Shown here piece after piece: positions 39,373 through 49,453 of a DNA stretch of 64,000 nt (its first letter is position 1; each line of letters begins with the position of its first letter). A model generated the notes under the pieces. The model ran no database searches and was not told the DNA's origin. It saw only the letters and a program-made list of their open reading frames with translations. The DNA is taken from positions 1-64,000 of the forward strand of contig NZ_NRRF01000020.1 in the NCBI RefSeq assembly GCF_016583565.1. The letters are read 5' to 3'. Origin of the DNA: Thiocystis violacea (GTDB lineage Bacteria; Pseudomonadota; Gammaproteobacteria; Chromatiales; Chromatiaceae). Both the position numbers and the translations under genes were made by a program.

Positions 39373-40464
39373 ATGTCGCTTGGCCCCATCATGGTCGATC
39401 TTGGCGGGACGGCGCTCGACGCCGAAGACCGCGAGATCCTGCGTCATCCCGCCGTGGGTGGTGTGATTCTCTTCACGCGCAACTTCGAGTCGCCCGAGCA
39501 GCTCGCCGAGCTGACCGACGCAATCCATGTGCTACGTCACCCCAGCCTGCTGATCGGCGTCGATCAGGAGGGCGGGCGCGTTCAACGTTTCCGTCAGGGT
39601 TTCACGCGGCTGCCGCCCGCGGGCCGGCTCGGGGCATTGTCCGTCTCCGATCCCAAGCGTGCCCGCCAGGTCAGCGCCTCGTTGGCCTGGCTGATGGCCG
39701 CGGAACTGCGCGCGGTGGGGGTGGATTTCAGTTTTGCGCCCGTGCTGGACTTGGATCGCGGCATCAGTCATGTGATCGGGGATCGGGCCTTCGGGGGCGA
39801 TGTGCAGAGGGTTTGCGATCTGGCCTCTGCCTGGTGCGAGGGCGTGCGGCTGGCCGGCATGGCTGCCGTCGGCAAGCATTTCCCGGGGCATGGTGGTGTG
39901 TCGGCGGACTCGCATGCCGAGCTGCCCGAAGACAGACGCCGGCTCGTGGACCTGGAGATCGAGGATCTGGTGCCCTTCCGGCGGCTGATCGATCAGGGGC
40001 TGGAGGCGGTGATGCCCGCGCACCTGGTCTATCCGAGCGTCGATGCGCGCCCCGCGGGCTTCTCGCCAGTCTGGCTCAAAGGGATCCTGCGCGACCAGCT
40101 CGGCTTCCAGGGCGTGATCTTCAGCGATGACCTCAATATGGGCGCCGCGGATGCAGGTGGCGACTACCCAGAACGCGCCCGTGCTGCCTCAGAGGCAGGT
40201 TGCGACATGCTGCTGATCTGCAACAATCGACCGGCGGCCGTGCGGATCCTGGATGCCTTTGCGGATCATCGCGATCCGGCCGCCAATCTGCGACTGCTGC
40301 GCATGCACGGGCGCAAGTGCGGCGAGCGGTTGAGGCTGCATGAGCAGCCCGAGTGGCAGCGTGCCGTCCGTTACGTCGCTCAGCTCGAAGCACTCGAGAC
40401 CCTGGATCTCGGGCTCGACGCCCCGAGAGACGACGACCCAACAGACCCGGAGAAAGCAGGATGA
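39373..40464 (+). CDS. nagZ: Beta-N-acetylhexosaminidase (cell wall recycling)
   Basis: A 363-residue GH3 enzyme of NagZ type: GPIMVDLGGTALDAEDREIL, GVILFTRNFESPEQLAELTD, IGVDQEGGRVQRF, the catalytic loop GKHFPGHGGVSADSH with the conserved His of the Asp/His dyad, and the nucleophile Asp in FSDDLNMGAAD. NagZ removes GlcNAc from anhydromuropeptides in the cytoplasm during murein recycling. I chose ATG 39373, which fits the family start; ATG 39364 and TTG 39358 are in frame. Its stop overlaps hpt by four bases, so the two are coupled. Confidence 0.95.
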   Translation: MSLGPIMVDLGGTALDAEDREILRHPAVGGVILFTRNFESPEQLAELTDAIHVLRHPSLLIGVDQEGGRVQRFRQGFTRLPPAGRLGALSVSDPKRARQVSASLAWLMAAELRAVGVDFSFAPVLDLDRGISHVIGDRAFGGDVQRVCDLASAWCEGVRLAGMAAVGKHFPGHGGVSADSHAELPEDRRRLVDLEIEDLVPFRRLIDQGLEAVMPAHLVYPSVDARPAGFSPVWLKGILRDQLGFQGVIFSDDLNMGAADAGGDYPERARAASEAGCDMLLICNNRPAAVRILDAFADHRDPAANLRLLRMHGRKCGERLRLHEQPEWQRAVRYVAQLEALETLDLGLDAPRDDDPTDPEKAG

Positions 40465-41012
40465 AGCTCGACTCGACGACCTATTCCGCCGTGGCGGCCC
40501 GCGCGGAATGCCTGGTGACACATGAGGACATGGAGGTGGCGCTGGACCGCATGGCCCTGGAGCTCACGCGGCGATTGGCCGGGAAAGACCCCTTGGTGCT
40601 CTGCGTCATGACGGGTGCCGCCATCGTGACCGGCCTGCTCCTGCCGCGGCTCGACTTCCAGTTGCGCCTCGATTACATCCACGCGACGCGCTATCGCGGC
40701 GCGACCAAGGGTGGAGAGATCACCTGGCGTCATCGTCCGTCGGAGGCCATCCGCGGCGAGCATGTCCTGGTGTTGGACGATATCCTGGACGAAGGGGTGA
40801 CAGTGGATCAGGTGATTCGCGCCTGCCATGAGGATGGTGCGGCCAGCGTGCATTCCGCCGTGCTCGTCGAGAAGCAACGCCCGCACCAGTGCGAAGTCGA
40901 CGTCGTCGGGGTGCGGGTGCCGGACCGCTACCTCTACGGCTATGGTCTGGACTACAAGAATTATTTCCGCAATGTCCGCGGCATCTATGCCGTGGCCGAC
41001 GAGGATGTCTGA
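40461..41012 (+). CDS. hpt: Hypoxanthine-guanine phosphoribosyltransferase
   Basis: A 183-residue type I phosphoribosyltransferase. The PRPP-binding motif is VLVLDDILDEGVT, the early loop is VLCVMTGAAIVTGLLL, and the region YLYGYGLDYKNYFRNVRGIY matches the Hpt C-terminal hood that contacts the purine. It salvages hypoxanthine and guanine to IMP and GMP. Start ATG 40461 overlaps the nagZ stop (ATGA) and follows AGCAGG. It probably works with the methylthioinosine phosphorylase 1.1 kb downstream, whose product is hypoxanthine. Confidence 0.93.
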   Translation: MKLDSTTYSAVAARAECLVTHEDMEVALDRMALELTRRLAGKDPLVLCVMTGAAIVTGLLLPRLDFQLRLDYIHATRYRGATKGGEITWRHRPSEAIRGEHVLVLDDILDEGVTVDQVIRACHEDGAASVHSAVLVEKQRPHQCEVDVVGVRVPDRYLYGYGLDYKNYFRNVRGIYAVADEDV

Positions 41013-41065
41013 CGCCGCGGCGTCATGATGCTATTCGATAAAATGCCAATATAATTAATGACTTT

Positions 41066-41092
41066 TTGACTATCGACCGCTTTTGTTATACA
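41066..41092 (+). promoter_or_regulatory. Possible sigma-70 promoter for the hemerythrin gene
   Basis: TTGACT and TATACA are separated by 15 bases inside the only AT-rich stretch of the gap. The spacing is two short of ideal, so the assignment is tentative. Confidence 0.35.
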
Positions 41093-41173
41093 TCCCCTTC
41101 AAGGTGTGTGATGCCGACCGCAATGGTGGCGCCCAATCGTTTCGAGGGGCGCCTCGGACTCGAATAACGCGAA

Positions 41174-41198
41174 GCAACGCCCCCCTGTGCCGCGTTGC
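41174..41198 (+). other. Leader hairpin before the hemerythrin gene
   Basis: GCAACGC and GCGTTGC form a 7-bp stem around an 11-base loop, followed by CGCCTTTTG and then the GGAGG ribosome site of the next gene. It could be a weak terminator or stabilising leader structure. Confidence 0.5.
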
Positions 41199-41222
41199 TC
41201 GCCTTTTGAAGGAGGATGGCTG

Positions 41223-41684
41223 ATGTCGACCTTGGAGGACTATCGCAATTCCCATGCGGAGCTGAGGCAGATGATCGATGATCTGAAGGCGATCCTCAGG
41301 CCCGATCTCTTGCATATCCGGCCCAATGCAAAGACGGCTTACGAGCTGTTATGCGATTTGGGCGTGAAGGTTCGCCGCCATCTGGCGGAAGAGGACCGCA
41401 GCATCTACCCGACGTTGCTGATTCATGAGGACCCCAGGGTCAAGTCGATCGCCTGGGGGTTCATCAGTGGCGAAAAGCCGCTGCGAAAGATCTTCGACGA
41501 TTATCACAAGCGCTGGCTGAAGAACTGCGATTTCAACTTCACCGAGGAGTTCTTGGCGGAGACCCATGAGGTGTTCGGCATGGTGGCGCAGCGCATCGAT
41601 CGCGAAGAGCAGGTGCTCTTTCCCAAACTCGTGGAGATCGGGCTTTTCCAGGAGCAGCCCGGCTCAGACCGCTCCGCCTATTGA
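41223..41684 (+). CDS. Hemerythrin domain protein
   Basis: This 153-residue four-helix protein has the hemerythrin HHE pattern: NSHAELRQMIDDL, VKVRRHLAEEDRSIYP, DDYHKRW, and THEVFGMVAQRIDREEQVLF with His and Glu as metal ligands. Such single-domain proteins bind a di-iron centre and oxygen or nitric oxide. ATG 41223 follows AAGGAGGATGG. A possible promoter and a leader hairpin precede it, so it is probably monocistronic. Confidence 0.9.
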   Translation: MSTLEDYRNSHAELRQMIDDLKAILRPDLLHIRPNAKTAYELLCDLGVKVRRHLAEEDRSIYPTLLIHEDPRVKSIAWGFISGEKPLRKIFDDYHKRWLKNCDFNFTEEFLAETHEVFGMVAQRIDREEQVLFPKLVEIGLFQEQPGSDRSAY

Positions 41685-42141
41685 CCCTGCGCTTGGCTCC
41701 TGCGTTAGCCCGCCCTCGGCGTCAACCGCGGGCATTGAGCCGAGGCTCGGCGACCTGATTCCGCCAGATTGAGCGCGGGAGACTCGTGGCGTCTTCGCCA
41801 TCTCATCTGCTCAAGGCGTCTCTGGAATCCGCGCGGGGAAGAGGAGCCGGAGCCCCATTGGCATGGGTGCTCAGGGCGTCGACTACGCCGCCGTGGCCGC
41901 TCGTCGGGTCTTGGTTGTTACTCGGATGGGGTCGAGCAGGGCAAGAACCCCCGTTTCTTGCCAGATCCAGTCAACGCGCAAACGCGCTGGCGAGCCCGTC
42001 GCTCGATCCGCGCCTGTGCTGTCGGTGCGTTGAGCTTGCTCCACATAGTCTGTTAGATCCGTGTGCCGCCGGCCCTGCCGGGTTTGGTTTCCCGGGCGCT
42101 CTTCGGTAGACTTGCGCGTCTTTATCGATGGCGGTGGATGC
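41685..42141. other. Intergenic region, nothing recognised
   Basis: About 450 GC-rich bases between the hemerythrin gene and the phosphorylase gene. Frames here run in several directions without family resemblance or ribosome sites, and no hairpin with a T tract was seen. The promoter of the phosphorylase gene should lie near 42050-42120. Confidence 0.5.
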
Positions 42142-42882
42142 ATGGGTCTTCTCGCGATTATCGGGGGTTCTGGCTTCAAGAGCCTGCCCGATCTGGAGCT
42201 GCTGGACGCGCGTCAAATGGAGACGCCGTACGGTGCCACCTCTGCGCCGGTGACGCGTGGCCGTCTGGGCGGGGAGGCGGTACTCTTTATTCCCCGGCAT
42301 GGCCCTGCCCACCATCTGCCTCCGCACCGCATCAACTACAGAGCCAACCTCTGGGCGTTGCGTGCGAGTGGCGCCGAGCATGTCGTGGGACTGGCCGCGG
42401 TTGGAGGGATCACCCCGTCCTTCGGACCGACCGTGCTCAGTGTTCCGGATCAGGTGATCGATTACACCTATGGTCGCGAGCATACCCTCTACGATGGTGC
42501 CAGCGGCGAGGTCGAGCATGTCGATCTCACGGATCCCTACTGTGGCGCGCTGCGGCAGTCTCTGCTAGAGGTTTGCGCCCGGAACGGGCATGCGGTGGTC
42601 GACCACGGAACCTATGGCGCAACCCAGGGGCCACGGCTCGAGACCGCTGCCGAAATCAGACGATACGAGCGTGATGGTTGCGATATCGTCGGCATGACAG
42701 GCATGCCGGAGGCGAGTTTGGCTCGCGAGCTCGGGCTCTGCTATGCGAGTCTCGCGTTCGTTGTGAATTGGGCCGCCGGTAAGAGCGGTAGCATCATAAC
42801 CATGAAGGAGATCGAGGAGAATCTCGCCCTCTGTGTCGAGCGGGTGATGTCGGTGCTCACGGCCGTCGCAGGCGCGCGGTGA
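42142..42882 (+). CDS. S-methyl-5'-thioinosine phosphorylase
   Basis: A 246-residue nucleoside phosphorylase of the MTAP family: LAIIGGSGFKSLPDLELLDA, FIPRHGPAHHLPPHRINYRA, YGATQGPRLETAAEIRRYE and GMTGMPEASLARELGLCYAS. Pseudomonas and related gammaproteobacteria use this subclass on 5'-methylthioinosine, giving hypoxanthine and 5-methylthioribose-1-phosphate; in P. aeruginosa its gene lies next to nagZ, as (loosely) here. ATG 42142 follows GGTGGATGC and begins MGLLAIIGGSGF; the frame extends upstream without support. The inosine preference is inferred from family and neighbours, not from residues I could test. Confidence 0.85.
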   Translation: MGLLAIIGGSGFKSLPDLELLDARQMETPYGATSAPVTRGRLGGEAVLFIPRHGPAHHLPPHRINYRANLWALRASGAEHVVGLAAVGGITPSFGPTVLSVPDQVIDYTYGREHTLYDGASGEVEHVDLTDPYCGALRQSLLEVCARNGHAVVDHGTYGATQGPRLETAAEIRRYERDGCDIVGMTGMPEASLARELGLCYASLAFVVNWAAGKSGSIITMKEIEENLALCVERVMSVLTAVAGAR

Positions 42883-42971
42883 TGGCAGTCGTTGTGGGCT
42901 CGAGCACGCAGGGCATTGGAGAATTCGTTGATCATTATAGAAAGACTGCATGCTTGCAGGAGTAATTCAGA

Positions 42972-43820
42972 ATGGCTAGCTCGGAAAAAACCTCGTCTCG
43001 TTCGGGTATCGGCTTCCTGCCGAAGCTCATCCTTTGGTCGGTCGTGATCGCCTTCGGCTATCTCTATCTCAGCTCCATTGACCGTGAAGGCGGTGGTCAG
43101 ACGACCGCGTCCTCGCTGATCTCTTCCATCTCGAAACTCAGTCCCGTCCCGATTTCCGCGCTTCCGGGGATGTCGAAGGGCGAGGAAACGCCGGCTGTGG
43201 AGGCCGAGGTCGCACAGGCCGATGCCACGCCGTCGGAGAAGGCGTCGGACCACAAGCCCGTCAGCGATGCTGAGTCGGCGGTCTTCGCCAAGTCCTTGAT
43301 GAAGCCTGAGGCGGCAACGGTTGAGCCGGCGGCGGAGAAGGCCGTCGAGGCCGTCGCGGCCACTGGCAAGCCAGAGCCAGAGCCGATGGCGCCTCGGCGC
43401 CAGGTGGAGATCGCGCCCCCGGCGAGCTACTCAGCGCTTGCGGCAAAGCCACAAGCCGCCACGCCCGAGGTCAAGGCGCGGGAGCCTGTTGTGGAGGCTG
43501 CGCCGGTCCCGGCGCAGAGCCAGCAGGCGGCTCCGGCGCCCGCGGCGCAAGTCGCGGCAATGCCGGCGCCGGTTGCGCCCGTGCCTGAAGCGCCGGCTGG
43601 CGTCGCGATGGCGCCTGCAAGCCCTGCCCCTGGCGACTGGAGCGCCATGCAGCAGCAGCGCGATCAGATGCTTGCGGAGTACGAAGCCATGCGCCGCGAG
43701 GCCGATCAGCGCATGCGTCAATACTGGGAGCGCATGAGATCCGCTGCCCCGGCAATGCCCTACGGCTATCCTGGGTACGCCCCGGGTTATGCGCCAGGGG
43801 TCTACGCGCCGCCGCGTTGA
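42972..43820 (+). CDS. Membrane-anchored Ala/Pro-rich protein of unknown function
   Basis: A 282-residue protein. Residues about 15-36 form a transmembrane anchor (FLPKLILWSVVIAFGYLYL), then about 190 residues are Ala/Pro/Glu-rich and disordered-looking. The end has a charged helix (QQQRDQMLAEYEAMRREADQ) and a Tyr/Gly/Pro tail (YGYPGYAPGYAPG). ATG follows AGGAG. I do not recognise the family. The architecture suggests an N-in, C-out spacer reaching across the periplasm. It precedes the rimP operon but is separated from it by a terminator. Confidence 0.7.
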   Translation: MASSEKTSSRSGIGFLPKLILWSVVIAFGYLYLSSIDREGGGQTTASSLISSISKLSPVPISALPGMSKGEETPAVEAEVAQADATPSEKASDHKPVSDAESAVFAKSLMKPEAATVEPAAEKAVEAVAATGKPEPEPMAPRRQVEIAPPASYSALAAKPQAATPEVKAREPVVEAAPVPAQSQQAAPAPAAQVAAMPAPVAPVPEAPAGVAMAPASPAPGDWSAMQQQRDQMLAEYEAMRREADQRMRQYWERMRSAAPAMPYGYPGYAPGYAPGVYAPPR

Positions 43821-44108
43821 TGCCGTAGGCCTTGCCGCGCTGCGTCGCTGATCGGCGCGGCAAGGCCGATTGATTCGTGGCACCACTGATGTCTGAAATA
43901 GAAGGCTGAGCCGAGGGACGAGGCCCTGCAAAAGGGTGCAAGTTGGGCGTCTTGGCGTCGGCCCGACCTCAGTAGCTGGCCGGCGCGCATCAGTGATGGC
44001 CCTGCCCGGATTCGCGGTCACTCTTGCGGTAAACATGCAATGCATGTATAGTTCGAGCGCTTAAGGATGGTGTTGATCCAGTCGCTCGCCAGGCTCGTTG
44101 TCTCAGGG

Positions 44109-44129
44109 ACCCCGTTTCGGGGTTTTTTT
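44109..44129 (+). terminator. Rho-independent terminator upstream of rimP
   Basis: ACCCCGTTTCGGGGT followed by a run of T. A short, strong hairpin that ends upstream transcription or acts as the first of two stops in the rimP-nusA leader. Confidence 0.85.
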
Positions 44130-44186
44130 GTCGCTCGTGAAATGGTGCCAAGAGCCTCGAAAGGCGCTGCGGCACGGTTTAAGAGG

Positions 44187-44208
44187 TTGGGCCGCTGGCC
44201 CAATTTTT
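44187..44208 (+). terminator. Terminator-like hairpin in the rimP leader
   Basis: TTGGGCC-GCT-GGCCCAA followed by TTTTT, ending 20 bases before the rimP start codon. In E. coli the rimP-nusA operon is autoregulated through termination in its leader, so this could be an attenuator rather than a simple end. Confidence 0.75.
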
Positions 44209-44227
44209 GTTTCTGAAGGCGGAATCG

Positions 44228-44683
44228 ATGCAATCTGCTGATAGTCAGCTCACACTTCTGGCGCGCAGGGTCGTCGAGCCCATGGGGTACGAGCTCGTCG
44301 GGGTGGAGTACTTCGAGCACGGTGGCAGCGCGACGCTCAGGGTCTACATTGATCACGAGCGCGGTATCGGCTTGGACGACTGCACGGCTGTGAGTCATCA
44401 GCTCAGCGGTGTGCTCGATGTCGAAGATCCTCTTCCGGGTCATTACGACCTCGAGGTGTCGTCGCCGGGTTTGGATCGGCCCCTGGTGTTCCCCGAGCAC
44501 TTCGAGCGATTTGTCGGCGAGCGGATCCGCATCCGGTTGGCGGACAAGATCGAAGGTCGGCGGAAGCTTGAAGGTCGCCTCCTCGGTTGCTTGGATGGCG
44601 TGGTCAGGCTAGACGCGGACGGACGCGAATGGGAGGTGCCGCTCTGTGCGGTGGAGTCCAGCCGCCTGGTGCCGGAACTCTGA
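44228..44683 (+). CDS. rimP: Ribosome maturation factor RimP
   Basis: A 151-residue RimP: LLARRVVEPMGYELVGVEY, ATLRVYIDHERGIGLDDC, VSHQLSGVLDVEDPLPGHYD, LEVSSPGLDRPL, and the C-terminal SH3-like part ending ESSRLVPEL. RimP assists 30S subunit assembly. ATG 44228 has AAGGCGGA upstream; TTG 44207 is in frame but lies in the hairpin's T tract. It heads the rimP-nusA-infB-rbfA-truB-rpsO-pnp operon. Confidence 0.95.
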   Translation: MQSADSQLTLLARRVVEPMGYELVGVEYFEHGGSATLRVYIDHERGIGLDDCTAVSHQLSGVLDVEDPLPGHYDLEVSSPGLDRPLVFPEHFERFVGERIRIRLADKIEGRRKLEGRLLGCLDGVVRLDADGREWEVPLCAVESSRLVPEL

Positions 44684-44785
44684 GATGACATGCAGCGGCC
44701 GGAGACTGGCGCTGGTTGCTGGCAAGCTGGTCGCGATGGCTCGGAATCGTCTGGGTCCTAATGCGCTGAGTCGGACAAAGGTGGA

Positions 44786-46288
44786 ATGAGCAAAGAGATC
44801 CTACTGGTCGTTGAGGCCGTTTCCAACGAAAAGGACGTCCCCGAAGGTGTCATCTTCGAGGCCATCGAGGCGGCGCTCGCCTCGGCGACCCGCAAGAAGC
44901 ACGGCGGTGAGATCGAGGTGCGCGTGAGCATCGACCGTAAGACGGGCGACTACCGCACCTTCCGTCTTTGGGAGATAGTTCCGGACCCCGAGGAGGGAGG
45001 GCTGGAGGCGCCTTCGCGTCAGATCACTCAGTCCGCCGCCGAGGTGCTCGAGCCCGAGTTGGGGGTCGGCGACTTCATCGAGGAAGAGATCGACTCCGAG
45101 CTGTTTGGCCGCATTGCCGCCCAGACGGCGAAACAGGTCATCGTCCAGAAGGTTCGCGACGCCGAGCGTGCGAAGATCGTCGACGCCTTCGCGGAGCGCA
45201 GGGGACAGCTGGTCACCGGCATCGTCAAGAAGGCCGAGCGCGGCACCATCGTGCTCGATCTTGGTAACAACGCCGAGGCATTGATCCCGCGCGAGCATGT
45301 CATCCCGCGCGAGTCGGTTCGCCCTGGCGATCGTTTGCGCGGCTATCTCTACGATGTGCGCTCCGAGCCGAAAGGTCCGCAGCTATTCGTGAGCCGCACA
45401 GCGCCCGAGCTGCTGATCGAGTTGTTCAAGCTCGAGGTGCCGGAGGTTGGCGAGGGGCTGATCCAGATCCTGGGCGCGGCACGCGATCCGGGGTCACGGG
45501 CGAAGATCGCGGTGCGGACCGCCGATCCGCGCATCGATCCGGTCGGCGCCTGCGTGGGCATGCGTGGTTCGCGCGTCCAGGCGGTCTCCAACGAGCTGAA
45601 CGGCGAGCGAGTCGATATCATTCTCTGGGACGAGAATCCGGCGCAGTTCGTCATCAATGCCATGTCGCCAGCAGACGTGGTCTCCATCGTCATCGACGAG
45701 GAGGCGCGCAGCATGGACGTCGCGGTGAAGGAAGAGAACCTGGCGCAGGCCATCGGTCGATTCGGCCAAAACGTTCGACTCGCCACCCAGCTCAGTGGTT
45801 GGGAGCTCAACGTGATGGACGAGCGAGATGCGGCGGCCAAGAGCGAGCAGGAGTCCCTGCGTTTCGTCCATAGCTTCATGGAGCAGCTCGAGGTCGACGA
45901 AAGTCTCGCGATGCTGCTCGTCGAAGAAGGTTTTAGTAGCGTCGACGAGGTGGCCTATGTGCCCCTGGCGGAGATGCAGGCCATCGACGAGCTTGACGAC
46001 GAAACCATCGACATGCTGCGCGAACGCGCCAACGACGTCCTGCTGACGCGGGCCATTGCGACCGAGGAGGTCGCTGACGATTCGGGCGCGACGGGCTTGA
46101 TGACGCTCGAAGGAATGGATGAGGCCCTCGTCGAGGCCCTTGCCGACCGCGGTGTGGCGACGCTCGAAGATCTGGCCGAACAATCGGTCGATGAGCTGAT
46201 GGAGATCGAGGGCATGGACGAAGAGCGTGCCGCCAGCTTGATCATGAAGGCGCGCGAGCCCTGGTTCGCGGATGCCCCAGAGGAATAG
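44786..46288 (+). CDS. nusA: Transcription termination/antitermination factor NusA
   Basis: This 500-residue NusA has the full gammaproteobacterial plan: an N-terminal RNA polymerase-binding domain, an S1 domain ([20 protein letters not shown]), two KH domains ([20 protein letters not shown] and [20 protein letters not shown]), and two acidic C-terminal repeats ([40 protein letters not shown]). It modulates pausing and termination and probably controls its own operon. E. coli NusA is 495 aa. Confidence 0.97.
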   Translation: MSKEILLVVEAVSNEKDVPEGVIFEAIEAALASATRKKHGGEIEVRVSIDRKTGDYRTFRLWEIVPDPEEGGLEAPSRQITQSAAEVLEPELGVGDFIEEEIDSELFGRIAAQTAKQVIVQKVRDAERAKIVDAFAERRGQLVTGIVKKAERGTIVLDLGNNAEALIPREHVIPRESVRPGDRLRGYLYDVRSEPKGPQLFVSRTAPELLIELFKLEVPEVGEGLIQILGAARDPGSRAKIAVRTADPRIDPVGACVGMRGSRVQAVSNELNGERVDIILWDENPAQFVINAMSPADVVSIVIDEEARSMDVAVKEENLAQAIGRFGQNVRLATQLSGWELNVMDERDAAAKSEQESLRFVHSFMEQLEVDESLAMLLVEEGFSSVDEVAYVPLAEMQAIDELDDETIDMLRERANDVLLTRAIATEEVADDSGATGLMTLEGMDEALVEALADRGVATLEDLAEQSVDELMEIEGMDEERAASLIMKAREPWFADAPEE

Positions 46289-46306
46289 AGGTACAAAAGA
46301 CAGTCC

Positions 46307-49057
46307 ATGAGTGAAGTCACGGTCAAGCAACTCGCCTCCACGGTCGGCATTCCGGTCGAGCGCCTTCTTTCACAGCTGAACGAGGCTGGCATCACCGCGA
46401 GCGGTGCCGACGCCACGTTGACGGAGCAGGAGAAGATTCAGCTGCTCGGCTATCTGCGTCGCAGCCATGGCAAGGAGGATGGTGACGGCAGCGCCGCGCC
46501 GAGCCAGGTCACGCTCAAGCGTAAGTCGGTCAGCGAACTGCGCCAGCCAACGGTTGCCCCGCGCAGCAGCACCGCGGGGGTGCGCCCACCGCAGGCGCCG
46601 CGCGGTGGAAAGACGGTGAGCGTCGAGGTTCGCCGCAAACGCACCTATGTGAAGCGCGCCGATGAGCCCGGCTCCACCGCGGGCGGGACATCCACGTCGG
46701 CCCGTCGTCAGGGCGGCGACTCCAGCCGCGGCGGACGCGCGCGGCAGGCGCAGACCGCCGCGACCTTCGACGAGACGCGGCGCCGCACCGAACTCGAATC
46801 CCACCGCGCCGAGCAGGAAGCCCGTCGGCTAGCCGACCAGGAGGAGCAGGAGCGTATTGCTCGGGAAGAGGAGATTCGCCAGCGTGAGGCAGCGGAGGTC
46901 CGTCGTGCCGAAGAAGAGGCACGCCGCCGCACCGAAGCGGAAGAGCGCGAACGCCTCGAGCGCGAGTCCATCGCCCAGCTGAAGGCCGGACAGGACGCCG
47001 CACCGATCGAGGATGAAGAGCCTGCGGCGGCGGGAGGCGAGGTTGTGCGCCGGGCTGCCGAAGCGGCCAAGCCCAAGAAAGCCGTCAAGAAGGCCGAGCC
47101 GGTCGAGAAAGAGCGCGCTGGCAAGAAAACCGCCCGTAAGGATGCCATCCGCGCGCGGGATCTGGACACCGCCGCACGCACTGACTATGAAGAGGTCGAT
47201 GGCCCCGGCGGCGGTCGCGGTCCGCGGCGCAGGAAAAAGGCGCCCAAGCCCCAACTCCAGGACAAGCACGTCTTCCAGCGGCCGACGGCGCCCGTGGTGC
47301 GCGATGTCGAGGTTCCGGAGAGCATTTCGGTCAGTGACCTCGCCAACCGGATGTCGGTGAAGGTCTCCGAGGTCATCAAGGAACTCTTCAAGCAAGGGAT
47401 GATGGTCACCATCAACCAGAAGCTGGATCGCGACACCGCGACCATCGTGGTCGAGGAGATGGGGCACAAGGCAATCGTCGCCGACGAGCGCGACGCCGAG
47501 GGCACGCTGATCGACGAGGTGCAGGAGCAGGAAGGTCAGTTCGAGGCGTTGCCGCGTCCGGCGGTCGTGACCATCATGGGCCACGTCGACCACGGCAAGA
47601 CCTCATTGCTCGACTACATTCGACGCACCCGTGTCGCCTCCGGCGAGGCCGGCGGTATCACGCAGCACATTGGCGCCTATCACGTCGAGACGGAGAAGGG
47701 CACGGTCTCCTTCCTGGATACCCCCGGCCACGCCGCCTTCTCCGCGATGCGGGCACGCGGCGCCAAGGTGACGGACATCGTCATCCTGGTCGTCGCGGCC
47801 GACGACGGTGTCATGCCGCAGACCATCGAGGCCATCCAGCACGCACGTGCGGCCCGTGTGCCGATTATCGTTGCCGTCAATAAGATGGATAAGCCGGACG
47901 CCAACCCGGATCGGGTCATGCAGGAGCTCACGCAGCACGAAGTCCTGCCCGAGGAATGGGGCGGCGATACCATGATGGTCAAGGTCTCGGCCAAGACCGG
48001 CGATGGCATCGACGCGCTGCTCGACGCCCTTCTGCTGCAGTCCGAGGTGCTCGAGCTGAAGGCCCCGGTGGACGGGCCTGCGCGCGGTGCCATCGTCGAA
48101 TCCAGCCTCGACAAGGGCCGTGGTCCCGTGGCGACCGTCCTGGTTCAGACAGGAACCCTTCGGCGTGGCGATATCATCGTCAGCGGCGGCGAGTATGGCC
48201 GTGTGCGTGCCATGTTCGACGAGGCCGGCAATCCGGTCGAGTCGGCCGGGCCCTCGATCCCGGTTCAGGTTCTGGGTCTCTCCGGAACGCCGAATGCTGG
48301 CGATGATGTCATGACGGTCAGCGACGAGCGTCGGGCACGTGAGGTGGCCGATCTGCGCTCGGCCAAGCTGCGCCAGAGTCGCTTCGACGAGCAGCGTGGC
48401 GCCAGCCTCGACCAGCTCTTTTCCCAGCTCAAGGATGGCGAGCTGAAGTCGGTCAATCTCATCGTCAAGGCCGACGTTCAAGGCAGTCTCGAGGCGCTCA
48501 AGGACAGCCTGCTCAAGCTCACCAATGACGAGGTCAAGGTCGCCATCGTGGCCTCGGGCGTCGGCGGGATCACCGAGTCCGATGCCAATCTGGCCGTAAG
48601 CTCGAACGCGATTCTGCTCGGCTTCAATGTGCGCGCCGATGCCGCTGCCCGCCGCGTGGTGGAAGAGAAGGGCCTCGATCTGCGTTACTACAGCATCATC
48701 TACGAGCTGATCGATGATGTGAAGCAGGCGATCTCGGGTCTCCTGAGCCCCATCGTGACCGAGGAGATCATCGGCTTGGCCCAGGTGCGGGACGTCTTCC
48801 GCTCGTCCAAGTTCGGTGCCATCGCCGGTTCCATGGTGATCGAGGGTGTCATCCGTCGAAACAGCCCGATTCGCGTTCTACGCGACAACGTCGTCATCTA
48901 CGAGGGTGCGCTGGAGTCGCTGCGCCGCTTCAAGGACGACGTCAGCGAGGTCAAGTCCGGCATGGAGTGCGGTATCGGCGTCAAGAACTACAACGACGTC
49001 CAGCCAGGCGACCAGATCGAGGTCTTCGAGCGCACCGAGCGGGCCCGCGTCCTGTGA
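46307..49057 (+). CDS. infB: Translation initiation factor IF-2
   Basis: A 916-residue IF-2: an N-terminal winged domain ([19 protein letters not shown]), a long charged linker rich in Arg/Glu/Ala (about residues 60-330), a second small domain, then the G domain with [17 protein letters not shown] (about 424) and [15 protein letters not shown] and NKMDKPDAN. It closes with the fMet-tRNA-binding C domain ending [13 protein letters not shown]. It positions initiator tRNA on the 30S subunit. Internal in-frame starts for shorter isoforms may exist but were not assigned. It overlaps rbfA by four bases. Confidence 0.97.
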   Translation: MSEVTVKQLASTVGIPVERLLSQLNEAGITASGADATLTEQEKIQLLGYLRRSHGKEDGDGSAAPSQVTLKRKSVSELRQPTVAPRSSTAGVRPPQAPRGGKTVSVEVRRKRTYVKRADEPGSTAGGTSTSARRQGGDSSRGGRARQAQTAATFDETRRRTELESHRAEQEARRLADQEEQERIAREEEIRQREAAEVRRAEEEARRRTEAEERERLERESIAQLKAGQDAAPIEDEEPAAAGGEVVRRAAEAAKPKKAVKKAEPVEKERAGKKTARKDAIRARDLDTAARTDYEEVDGPGGGRGPRRRKKAPKPQLQDKHVFQRPTAPVVRDVEVPESISVSDLANRMSVKVSEVIKELFKQGMMVTINQKLDRDTATIVVEEMGHKAIVADERDAEGTLIDEVQEQEGQFEALPRPAVVTIMGHVDHGKTSLLDYIRRTRVASGEAGGITQHIGAYHVETEKGTVSFLDTPGHAAFSAMRARGAKVTDIVILVVAADDGVMPQTIEAIQHARAARVPIIVAVNKMDKPDANPDRVMQELTQHEVLPEEWGGDTMMVKVSAKTGDGIDALLDALLLQSEVLELKAPVDGPARGAIVESSLDKGRGPVATVLVQTGTLRRGDIIVSGGEYGRVRAMFDEAGNPVESAGPSIPVQVLGLSGTPNAGDDVMTVSDERRAREVADLRSAKLRQSRFDEQRGASLDQLFSQLKDGELKSVNLIVKADVQGSLEALKDSLLKLTNDEVKVAIVASGVGGITESDANLAVSSNAILLGFNVRADAAARRVVEEKGLDLRYYSIIYELIDDVKQAISGLLSPIVTEEIIGLAQVRDVFRSSKFGAIAGSMVIEGVIRRNSPIRVLRDNVVIYEGALESLRRFKDDVSEVKSGMECGIGVKNYNDVQPGDQIEVFERTERARVL

Positions 49058-49449
49058 GCGAACGTGAATTCGATCGCACGGAGCGGATCGGTGCCGAGTT
49101 GCAGCGCGTCCTCTCGGTCGTGCTGCGTGATCAGGTGAAGGATCCGCGGCTGGCCAGTATCACGGTTCACGAAGTGCGTGTGACCAAGGATCTGGCGCAT
49201 GCCAAGGTCTTCTTCACCTGCTTCCCGGCCGATGAGGATACGGCGACGCAGGCCCAGCTCCTCAACAGTCGTCTCGCCGGCTTCCTTCGACATGCGCTCG
49301 CGCAGGAGGTGCGTCTGCGCACCATCCCGCAGCTGAGCTTCGTGCACGATGAATCGATCGGCTATGGCGAGCGTCTCTCGTCGCTGATCGATCAGGCTGT
49401 GGCGACGTCCGAAGCCACGAATCCGCACAGCGCGGATCAGGAGCACTAA
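49054..49449 (+). CDS. rbfA: 30S ribosome-binding factor RbfA
   Basis: This 131-residue RbfA starts with GTG 49054, overlapping the infB stop (GTGA). It has [47 protein letters not shown] and the KH-like end [20 protein letters not shown]. RbfA acts on the 5' helix of 16S rRNA during cold-sensitive 30S maturation. Upstream in-frame codons lie inside infB and are not used. Confidence 0.95.
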   Translation: MSEREFDRTERIGAELQRVLSVVLRDQVKDPRLASITVHEVRVTKDLAHAKVFFTCFPADEDTATQAQLLNSRLAGFLRHALAQEVRLRTIPQLSFVHDESIGYGERLSSLIDQAVATSEATNPHSADQEH

Positions 49450-49453
49450 GCGC

